Of a stretch of 5,519 bases of DNA, positions 1-5,298 are shown in pieces. A program made the translations under genes and the position numbers. The notes under the pieces were generated by a model. It was not told the origin of the DNA and searched no databases. It saw only the letters and a list, made by a program, of their open reading frames with translations. Position 1 is the stretch's first letter; every line of letters begins with the position of its first letter. The DNA comes from Acidimicrobiaceae bacterium. Its GTDB lineage: Bacteria > Actinomycetota > Acidimicrobiia > Acidimicrobiales > UBA8592. The DNA is taken from contig PAEG01000020.1 in the NCBI GenBank assembly GCA_002703045.1, positions 7,369 through 12,887 on the forward strand. Reading direction: 5' to 3'.

Positions 1-198
1 GTTTCGTTTAAGATCTCGTTTTTCAACTGCGGTAACTTCTTCTGATGATTCAAGCTTCTGTCTGGCTTCAACTCCCTTTTCAATAGCTTGGGCTAGCCGG
101 ACTTCGTCGTCCTTTGTCAAGAGCGGATATTGTCCAATATCGGTGAGATATAACCTTACGAGGTCTTCTTCATCTCGCTCTACTCGCTCTTTAGGCAA
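1..198 (-). CDS. RNA polymerase sigma-70 family factor, N-terminal part (runs off left edge)
   Basis: Sixty-six codons are visible, read leftward from a TTG start. The protein begins MPKERVERDEEDLVRLYLTD and continues through IGQYPLLTKDDEVRLAQAIE, a clear sigma-70 region 1.2 (about residues 12-42), which in this family contacts the discriminator and non-template strand. It then enters a charged linker typical of the actinobacterial SigA/SigB (HrdB-like) group. There is no long acidic region 1.1 before region 1.2, so this is either a group 2 factor or a primary factor with a short N-terminus; regions 2-4 lie outside the window. TTG is chosen because an in-frame TGA sits five codons upstream (211-213) and no ATG or GTG occurs in frame in this part. 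A weak purine-rich GAAAAGAG precedes the start. The family assignment is secure; the exact paralogue is not. Confidence 0.85.
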   Translation of the reverse strand, partial: MPKERVERDEEDLVRLYLTDIGQYPLLTKDDEVRLAQAIEKGVEARQKLESSEEVTAVEKRDLKRN

Positions 199-385
199 GG
201 TACGCTCTTTTCAATATTTGTGGTACTTCTTTACTGCACCACGCTCCGCAAGTTTCACCCTACCGAGATGATCGCATCGTACCTACCAAATTTTGACGAT
301 ATCTTTACTGTTTCTTAAAAATTTTTATGCATGGTTCGAAACTGTGTCTAAGCGTTGATCGATTGAATCGAATTTCTACTTTGCA
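199..385. promoter_or_regulatory. Spacer between nadE and the sigma gene; possible sigma-gene promoter
   Basis: This 187-base gap separates two minus-strand genes, so it should hold the 3' end of the nadE transcript and any promoter of the sigma gene. On the minus strand, TACGAT (281 down to 276) fits an actinobacterial -10 of the TAnnnT form. A 12-bp AT palindrome, TAAAAATTTTTA (316-327), lies where an UP element would sit for that -10. No recognisable -35 hexamer is present, and no convincing hairpin terminator for nadE was found. No open reading frame of useful length is visible. The promoter assignment is weak. Confidence 0.25.
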
Positions 386-2092
386 TTAATTCTGGTTGTA
401 AGCATTGATAATCGGAATTCTTCTATCTCGGCCAAATGCTTTCGGAGAGACTTTTGGCCCGATTGGACTTTGTCTTCTTTTATATTCTGCAAGGTCAACC
501 AATCTGGCGATGTGTTTTACCATATCGGGGTCATAACCTTCTTGGATTAGTTGATTGATGACTTTATCTTTCTCAATAATGTCTTGTAGTAATTTATCCA
601 AGACTTCATATGGGGGAAGTGAATCTTCATCGAGTTGATCTGGCCGTAACTCGGCGGAAGGGGGTTTTTCAATAATTGAAGTTGGAATTACTTCTTTCCC
701 AGCTGTGGAGTTTTTCCATCTGGCAAGGTCGTATACCTGTGTTTTCCATAAGTCCTTTATCACTGCAAAGGCTCCTGCTGTATCACCATAGAGTGTTGAG
801 TATCCAACGGCGAGTTCGCTTTTATTTCCTGTAGTTAATACAAGCCATGAAAATTTATTTGATAATGCCATAAGAAGAGTACCCCGTATCCGAGATTGAA
901 GATTTTCTTCAGTGGTATCTTCAGGAAGGCCTATAAAGGATTCTGAGAGCGTGCTTAAAAGGGCTTCGTGGGTTTGCTCGATTGGAATAACTCTGTGATC
1001 ACATCCCAAATTTGCTGCCAATAAAGCAGCATCTTCAATGGAGTGTGTGCTGGAAAAACGTGATGGAAGCGCGACCGTGTGGACGTGGTCAGGTCCTAAC
1101 GCATCAGCGGCGATTGTAGCGACGATTGCTGAATCTATTCCGCCGGAGAGTCCAATAACGACGTCAGTAAAATTATTTTTTCTGAGGTAGTCACTGGTAG
1201 CGAGACACAAAGCTTTCCATACTTCAGCTAATGGCTCAAGAGGTTGAAAGCGAGTATGTTCTACCTGGCCTTGGACGGGATCGTATTCTTTAGCATCCAA
1301 GGGTATTTTGATGGCTGCTTCGTCCGAAGTTTTTATTGTGGGTTCTAAATCAGTGATCATGATAGTTTCTTCAAATTGAGGGGCCCTGCTTAGTACGTTT
1401 CCATCTGCCCCTATCACCATTGATCCACCGTCGAAAATTAGTTCATCTTGCCCCCCTACCTGATTTACGTACACGATCGGGATTTGTGATTCCTCTATAC
1501 GTTGTTGAAGGACTTCTAGTCGAGTTTGTATTTTCCCTTGTTCGTATGGAGATGCATTTAGATTGAGGACTAGTTGAGCCCCATTCGTAGCTAGTTCATT
1601 AACTACACCATTCGGGAGCCAGAGATCCTCACAGATAGTTATTCCGACGTTCACTCCATGGATCTTAAAGATTGGTGCTTTCCCCTTCCCAGGCGAGAAA
1701 TACCGTTCCTCATCAAATACCCCATAATCAGGAAGAGCCCTTTTGTCATACACCCCGTAGATTCTCCCATTGGCGCATATTGCAGCAGAGTTAGATGTCC
1801 TCCTAATTGGGTCGGCAGCTGCCTCCTCACCAGAGACAAAGCCGATAACTGCGACACATGAGTTAACTTCTCTAGATATTGTTTCGAGGGTTTTTTGCAC
1901 TTCTTCAACAAAAGCCGATTTCAGTAGAAGGTCTTCAGGCGGATATCCGCAGACTGCTAGTTCCGGAAATATTGCAATATCTGCTGATGCTGACTCAGCT
2001 TGCCTGTATGCAGCGATGATCTTTTCTTTGTTCCCATTTAAATCACCCACATGCAAATTCAATTGACATGCAGCTATCCGTAAAGAATCCAT
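386..2092 (-). CDS. nadE: Glutamine-dependent NAD+ synthetase
   Basis: This 568-residue protein makes NAD+ from deamido-NAD+ (nicotinic acid adenine dinucleotide) and ATP in the cytoplasm, using ammonia released from glutamine. The N-terminal half (about 1-270) is a nitrilase-type glutaminase domain whose triad is visible: Glu44 in FPEL, Lys117 in YDKRALPDYGVFDE and Cys154 in ICEDLW. The C-terminal half (about 285-568) is the synthetase domain, with the PP-loop LSGGIDS at 315-321 and the conserved block TTGNKSELAVGYSTLYGD at 420-437. Both halves look intact, so it should be the glutamine-using form rather than the short ammonia-only form. The ATG is the first possible start because an in-frame TAA lies three codons upstream. 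No Shine-Dalgarno sequence is present at the usual distance. It is transcribed divergently from the hisI-like gene. Length and motifs fit bacterial two-domain NadE. Confidence 0.96.
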   Translation of the reverse strand: MDSLRIAACQLNLHVGDLNGNKEKIIAAYRQAESASADIAIFPELAVCGYPPEDLLLKSAFVEEVQKTLETISREVNSCVAVIGFVSGEEAAADPIRRTSNSAAICANGRIYGVYDKRALPDYGVFDEERYFSPGKGKAPIFKIHGVNVGITICEDLWLPNGVVNELATNGAQLVLNLNASPYEQGKIQTRLEVLQQRIEESQIPIVYVNQVGGQDELIFDGGSMVIGADGNVLSRAPQFEETIMITDLEPTIKTSDEAAIKIPLDAKEYDPVQGQVEHTRFQPLEPLAEVWKALCLATSDYLRKNNFTDVVIGLSGGIDSAIVATIAADALGPDHVHTVALPSRFSSTHSIEDAALLAANLGCDHRVIPIEQTHEALLSTLSESFIGLPEDTTEENLQSRIRGTLLMALSNKFSWLVLTTGNKSELAVGYSTLYGDTAGAFAVIKDLWKTQVYDLARWKNSTAGKEVIPTSIIEKPPSAELRPDQLDEDSLPPYEVLDKLLQDIIEKDKVINQLIQEGYDPDMVKHIARLVDLAEYKRRQSPIGPKVSPKAFGRDRRIPIINAYNQN

Positions 2093-2241
2093 ATCTGCAG
2101 GTTAGGACGATTGTGGCTCTCCTGAGAATTTAGATGCCGAGAAGTTATAAAAACAGTGAAATAACAATGGTTTGATACCAGTTTTGAGCGAATTCGGATT
2201 AATTTTCTCACTATGGTTTCTTAATTAGGTAATCTAAAGAG
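2093..2241. promoter_or_regulatory. Divergent promoter region between nadE and the hisI-like gene
   Basis: This 149-base AT-rich spacer must carry promoters for both flanking genes. On the minus strand, TATAAC (2149 down to 2144) matches five of six positions of a -10 box and would give nadE a leader of about 45 nucleotides; no good -35 lies at the right distance. For the plus strand, TTGATA (2172-2177) and TTGAGC (2184-2189) resemble -35 boxes, but no -10 sits at 16-18 bases from either. No riboswitch or strong hairpin was recognised. Confidence 0.4.
2144..2149 (-). promoter_or_regulatory. Candidate -10 box for nadE
   Basis: Read on the minus strand the hexamer is TATAAC, one mismatch from TATAAT. 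It lies 51 bases upstream of the nadE ATG. A matching -35 is not evident, so this is only a candidate. Confidence 0.3.
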
Positions 2242-2244
2242 GTG
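2236..2244 (+). promoter_or_regulatory. Strong Shine-Dalgarno sequence that overlaps the called hisI start
   Basis: AAAGAGGTG matches eight of nine bases of the anti-SD complement AAGGAGGTG. It is the best ribosome binding site in the window. Its last three bases are the only in-frame start codon (GTG 2242) for the hisI-like gene, so it cannot serve that start in the normal way. It is instead ideally placed, with a 7-base gap, for ATG 2252, which is in another frame and reaches a TAA at 2300 after 16 codons. Confidence 0.6.
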
Positions 2245-2655
2245 GATAACCATGAAGACCTTGAAAAGGGAACAATACTTTCTCTTGATTTTTCTAAACT
2301 AAACCAAATAGGGAGTGCAGGATATCCTGTTCTTCCAGTTGTGGTTCAAGATAGTGATTCGGGTGAAGTACTAATCATTGCGTATGCAAATGAAGAAGCA
2401 TTACGGGAAACCTTAAAGCGAAAAGAAGCCGTTTTTTTTAGTACTTCCAGAAATGAGTTATGGCATAAAGGGGCCACTTCAGGGGACACGCTATCTCTTG
2501 TTGAAGTCAGAGTGAATTGTGAGCAGAACTCTCTTCTATACCTTGTTCGGCCTCAAGGCGAGGGAGCATGCCATACCAAAACCGACGATGGTACTGCCCG
2601 CTCAAGCTGCTACTATCGCAGCATCCATTCAGAGAATGACCTTCGCTTTATCTAA
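2242..2655 (+). CDS. hisI: Phosphoribosyl-AMP cyclohydrolase-like protein (HisI family), variant metal site
   Basis: This 137-residue protein belongs to the family that opens the purine ring of phosphoribosyl-AMP in the third step of histidine synthesis. Family features visible are LDFSKL near residue 15, VVVQDSDSGEVLIIAYANEEAL at 33-54, STSRNELWHKGATSGD at 67-82, and the cysteines Cys93, Cys110 (ACH) and Cys123 (SCYYR) expected to bind zinc. Two things are odd. The usual Asp-Cys-Asp-x-Asp block that binds magnesium reads Asn92-Cys93-Glu94-Gln95-Asn96. The spacing between the last two cysteines is 12 residues, where many HisI proteins have about 6. The gene stands alone, with no other histidine gene in view, so a role outside the classical pathway is possible. 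GTG 2242 is the only in-frame start because TAA at 2230 precedes it; that start is doubtful because it lies inside the ribosome binding site. Family is sure, precise activity less so. Confidence 0.85.
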   Translation: MDNHEDLEKGTILSLDFSKLNQIGSAGYPVLPVVVQDSDSGEVLIIAYANEEALRETLKRKEAVFFSTSRNELWHKGATSGDTLSLVEVRVNCEQNSLLYLVRPQGEGACHTKTDDGTARSSCYYRSIHSENDLRFI

Positions 2656-2657
2656 TT

Positions 2658-2677
2658 CGTACTGACCAGTCAGTACG
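2658..2677. terminator. Perfect palindrome between convergent genes; probable bidirectional terminator
   Basis: CGTACTGAC (2658-2666) and GTCAGTACG (2669-2677) are exact reverse complements separated by two bases. As RNA this gives an 8-bp stem with a four-base loop on either strand. It fills most of the 30-base gap between the stop codons of the hisI-like gene and glnII, the usual place for a shared terminator. There is no T-run on either side, so it is not a textbook intrinsic terminator. The core ACTGACCAGTCAGT also resembles a TetR-type operator. Confidence 0.5.
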
Positions 2678-2685
2678 TAGCCGAC

Positions 2686-3711
2686 TTAGGCTAACGCAGC
2701 ACCTACTGTTTCTGTCATAAGAGCAGCAACAACATATGGATCTGCGTTGGCATTAGGCCGACGGTCCTCAATGTATCCTTTTTGGTCTTGAGCAACTTGC
2801 CAAGGTACACGGACAGAAGCTCCACGATCTGACACCCCATAGCTGAACTGGTCATACCGTTGTGTTTCATGTTCTCCGGTTAGACGATCTTCGATTCCGA
2901 CTCCATAACCTTCAAGGTGCCTTTCAGGCACCCCAGGAGCACCTAGTGACTCACATGCCGCTGTGATCGCTTCGTAACCTTCACGCATCGCCTGAGTAGA
3001 GAAGTTGGTATGCATGCCTGCACCGTTCCAATCACCTTTCATAGGTTTGGCATCAATACTGATCTCTACATTGTGATCTTCGCCCACACGGTAAAGCAAA
3101 TAGCGAGCTATCCACAGATGGTCACCTACCTCTACTGTTCCTGCAGGACCGATCTGGAATTCCCATTGGCCAGGCATAACTTCTGCATTAGTCCCTGAGA
3201 TTTTGAGTCCAGCTTCTATGCACAGGGTAGTATGTTGTTCCACAGCTGGGCGGCCATGAATTTTGATGGCGCCCACACCGCAGTAATACGGGCCTTGAGG
3301 AGCTGGGAAACCGTTAGGTGGAAATCCTGCAGGCCATCCAGTTCCTGGATCAATCATTGTGTATTCCTGCTCAAGCCCAAACCAAGGATCTTGGTCTCCG
3401 TATTTCTCTTCAGCTGCTCTCGCTAGCGCTCTTGTATTCGTCGGGTGAGGGGTCTCTTGGTCAGTTAAGTACGTTTCACACATAACAATTATGTTGTCGC
3501 CGCCGCGAATTGGGTCAGGACATTGAAAGACGGGTTTTAGGACAACATCAGAATTGTCGCCAGTAGCCTGGTTTGTTGATGAACCGTCATAACCCCATAT
3601 GCCTGGTTCGTCTCCGTCATCTAGAATCTTGGTCTTAGATCTAATCTCGGCTGTTGGTTCGGTACCATCTATCCACAAATACTCTGCCCGATATGTCACA
3701 ATATTCTCCAT
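2686..3711 (-). CDS. glnII: Glutamine synthetase type II (eukaryotic-like, GlnII)
   Basis: This 341-residue cytoplasmic enzyme joins ammonia to glutamate with ATP to make glutamine. It closely follows the bacterial type II pattern known from Streptomyces and rhizobia, which are of similar length. Visible blocks are EYLWIDGTEPTAEIRSKTKIL near the start, WGYDGSSTNQA at 39-49, the metal-site motif FGLEQEYT at 111-118, INAEVMPGQWEFQ-like sequence (TNAEVMPGQWEFQIGP) at 174-189, the nucleotide-site block KGDWNGAGMHTNFS at 225-238, and GYIEDRRPNANADPYVV at 312-328. All look intact. Type II enzymes are not controlled by adenylylation, so control is expected at transcription. The ATG has no Shine-Dalgarno sequence upstream; the minus-strand leader ends in an AT-rich run. 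The gene faces away from the type I synthetase and shares its control region. Three sampled rows average about 52% G+C, above the roughly 42% in glnA2. Confidence 0.97.
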   Translation of the reverse strand: MENIVTYRAEYLWIDGTEPTAEIRSKTKILDDGDEPGIWGYDGSSTNQATGDNSDVVLKPVFQCPDPIRGGDNIIVMCETYLTDQETPHPTNTRALARAAEEKYGDQDPWFGLEQEYTMIDPGTGWPAGFPPNGFPAPQGPYYCGVGAIKIHGRPAVEQHTTLCIEAGLKISGTNAEVMPGQWEFQIGPAGTVEVGDHLWIARYLLYRVGEDHNVEISIDAKPMKGDWNGAGMHTNFSTQAMREGYEAITAACESLGAPGVPERHLEGYGVGIEDRLTGEHETQRYDQFSYGVSDRGASVRVPWQVAQDQKGYIEDRRPNANADPYVVAALMTETVGAALA

Positions 3712-3879
3712 TATTATTTTTAGGGGAGCTAAGAAACAGATTTATCTGAGTCTTTTCTCTCATTAACTTCATTACTGCATTCTGAACTCTAGTTGCAGCC
3801 GTGAGGAGTAATGTTAACAGAGTGTTAATTTGGTACCCAAATAGAAAGTTTTTCTGAATTTATTCGTTAGAAATAGGAT
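3712..3879. promoter_or_regulatory. Shared divergent control region of glnII and glnA2
   Basis: These 168 bases hold the promoters of two glutamine synthetases facing apart. It contains a perfect inverted repeat, CAGAT-TT-ATCTG (3737-3748), close to glnII, a perfect GAAAC (3733-3737), and two pairs of 11-bp-spaced half-sites close to glnA2 (listed separately). No consensus -35/-10 pair stands out on either strand. For glnA2, TAGGAT (3874-3879) abuts the ATG and is more likely a misplaced AGGA than a promoter. No glnA-type glutamine riboswitch was recognised. Confidence 0.6.
3812..3848 (+). promoter_or_regulatory. Candidate GlnR-type operator upstream of glnA2
   Basis: TGTTAA occurs at 3812-3817 and again at 3823-3828, exactly 11 bp apart. 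It is followed by GTACC (3833-3837), six bases, then GAAAG (3844-3848), again an 11-bp period. The actinobacterial GlnR box, as I recall it, is gTnAC-n6-GaAAc in tandem with an 11-bp half-site period, and the second pair matches all but two of its conserved bases. It lies 30-70 bases upstream of the glnA2 ATG. This is a pattern match by eye only. Confidence 0.4.
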
Positions 3880-5205
3880 ATGGAACCACAAAAAGAATAC
3901 GTACTACGGACAGTGGAAGAGCGAGGAGTTCGTTTGATCCGCCTTTGGTTTACTGACGTTTTAGGGAAGCTTAAATCTGTCGCTATTTCTCCCGCTGAAC
4001 TTGAGGGTGCTTTTGAAGAAGGCCTCCAATTCGACGGCTCAGCAATAGATGGGTATAGCCGGGTACAAGAAAGCGATGTTTTGGCAGTACCTGATGCTAA
4101 TAGTTTTGAACTACTCCCTTGGGTAGATCCTTCAGAACCGACAGGACGCATTTTTTGTGACATCAAGAATTTGGATGGTTCACCGTTTCATGGCGATCCT
4201 CGTCAGGTCCTTCGGCGAAACCTGAAAGCAGCCCATGACAAAGGGTTTACGTTCTTTACCGCGCCTGAAATCGAATTTTTCTATTTCAATAATGCTAATG
4301 AACGCAAGCCATTAGATAATGCAGGATACTTTGATTTAACAACGCTTGATTTAGGAAGTGGTTTGAGGCGCCGAACCCTCCACATGTTAGAAGTAATGGG
4401 AATTCCTGTTGAGTATTCATTTCATGAAGATAACGCTAGTCAGCATGAAATTGATCTTCGTTATACGGAAACTTTGGATATGGCTGACAATATTATGACA
4501 TTGCGCCTTGTTGTTAGAAAGATTGCTTTAGACGCAGGTATCCATGCAACTTTTATGCCTAAACCAATAGATGAAGGGCAAGGGTCAGGGATGCATACCC
4601 ACATGTCTTTGTTTGAAGGAGATGTCAATGTGTTTCATGACCCAGGAGATATTCTTGGATTATCTGACATAGCGAGAAAATTTATGGCCGGTATCCTCTA
4701 TCACGCTCCGGAATTTACAGCTGTAACAAATCAATTAATTAACAGCTACAAAAGAATGGTGTCAGGGTACGAATCTCCGGTTTACGTAAGTTGGGCCCGA
4801 AATAATCGATCTGCACTTGTTCGTGTCCCTATCCACAAGGCGGGTAAGGCATCCTCAACAAGAATCGAATATAGAGCTTTAGATTCTGCCGCAAATCCAT
4901 ACCTTGCATACTCTGTTATTCTCGCTGCAGGTCTTAAGGGAGTGGAAGATGGGTATGAATTACCTGATGAAGCTGTCGAAAACTTGTGGTCATTAAACAG
5001 AGAAGAAGCTAGAAAAGCAGGCTTTCAACGCTTACCGCAAGATCTCCGAGAGGCCTTAGATTTGATGGAGGAGTCAGAGTTGGTTAGAGATGTACTTGGT
5101 GAACATATCTTTGAATGGTTCCTTCGAAACAAGCGCGAGGAGTGGGAAGCTTATCAACGACATGTCACTCCCTATGAAATAGAAAGGTATTTACCAATTT
5201 GGTAG
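3880..5205 (+). CDS. glnA2: Glutamine synthetase type I, GlnA2-like, lacking the adenylylation tyrosine
   Basis: This 441-residue enzyme belongs to type I glutamine synthetase, normally a dodecamer of ATP-dependent glutamate-ammonia ligases. It resembles mycobacterial GlnA2 from its first residues (MEPQKEYVLRTVEERGVRLI), which supports this ATG. Visible motifs are FDGSAIDGYSRVQESD at 51-66, the metal pair Glu130/Glu132 in APEIEFF, SQHEIDLRY at 187-195, the ATP-site block KPIDEGQGSGMHTHMS at 228-243 with His239, NSYKRMVSGYESPV at 288-301 with Arg292 and flap Glu298, and RIEYRALDSAANPYLA at 328-343. The loop that carries the adenylylated tyrosine in enterobacterial enzymes reads NLWSLNREE, with Trp370 in the tyrosine position, so covalent control by GlnE is unlikely. 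AGGA lies only one base from the ATG, too close for a normal ribosome binding site. Some GlnA2-like paralogues use other amines, so the substrate is probable, not proven. A hairpin and a GlnR-like gene follow. Confidence 0.93.
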   Translation: MEPQKEYVLRTVEERGVRLIRLWFTDVLGKLKSVAISPAELEGAFEEGLQFDGSAIDGYSRVQESDVLAVPDANSFELLPWVDPSEPTGRIFCDIKNLDGSPFHGDPRQVLRRNLKAAHDKGFTFFTAPEIEFFYFNNANERKPLDNAGYFDLTTLDLGSGLRRRTLHMLEVMGIPVEYSFHEDNASQHEIDLRYTETLDMADNIMTLRLVVRKIALDAGIHATFMPKPIDEGQGSGMHTHMSLFEGDVNVFHDPGDILGLSDIARKFMAGILYHAPEFTAVTNQLINSYKRMVSGYESPVYVSWARNNRSALVRVPIHKAGKASSTRIEYRALDSAANPYLAYSVILAAGLKGVEDGYELPDEAVENLWSLNREEARKAGFQRLPQDLREALDLMEESELVRDVLGEHIFEWFLRNKREEWEAYQRHVTPYEIERYLPIW

Positions 5206-5237
5206 AGGCAATTTCCACTATTCAATTACTAACTACA

Positions 5238-5270
5238 TTGAAAATCGGCGAACATGACGTCGGTTTTCAG
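5238..5270 (+). terminator. Hairpin after glnA2; terminator or attenuator before the regulator gene
   Basis: GAAAATCGGCG (5240-5250) pairs with CGTCGGTTTTC (5258-5268) over 11 bp, including two G-U pairs, around the loop AACATGA; a T-A pair at 5239/5269 extends it. The 3' arm carries a TTTT run and a second short TTTT follows at 5274-5277. It begins 35 bases after the glnA2 stop. The regulator starts 28 bases beyond, leaving little room for its own promoter downstream, so partial read-through is likely. Confidence 0.55.
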
Positions 5271-5298
5271 ATCTTTTCCACCCTAAGCTGAAGATCTT

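Noticed and set aside
330..346. A tRNA T-arm look-alike: CATGG, loop TTCGAAA, CTGTG.
   Set aside because: The following seven bases would need a GCTTAGA-type 5' acceptor strand about 70 bases upstream. None is present, and no D-arm or anticodon arm can be folded from the AT-rich sequence between.
2117..2127. An AGGAGAG run on the minus strand upstream of nadE, resembling a ribosome binding site.
   Set aside because: It lies about 28 bases from the nadE ATG with no start codon at a proper distance, and an in-frame TAA separates it from nadE, so it cannot mark an earlier start.
3801..3828. A tiny leader frame MLTEC (ATG 3811, stop 3826) behind GAGGAG at 3803-3808, upstream of glnA2.
   Set aside because: The gap between the SD-like run and the ATG is only two bases and the peptide is five residues. 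It overlaps the candidate operator repeats, which explain the sequence better.
3712..3879. A glutamine riboswitch (glnA or downstream-peptide motif) in front of the synthetase genes.
   Set aside because: I could not find the conserved GGAAGUAGG-type segments or the associated stems on either strand.
3867..4166. A 99-codon open frame on the minus strand inside the start of glnA2.
   Set aside because: It is antisense to a well-conserved type I glutamine synthetase region, its protein is serine-rich with no recognisable domain, and it has the look of a frame shadow. The shorter frames inside nadE and glnII were rejected for the same reason.
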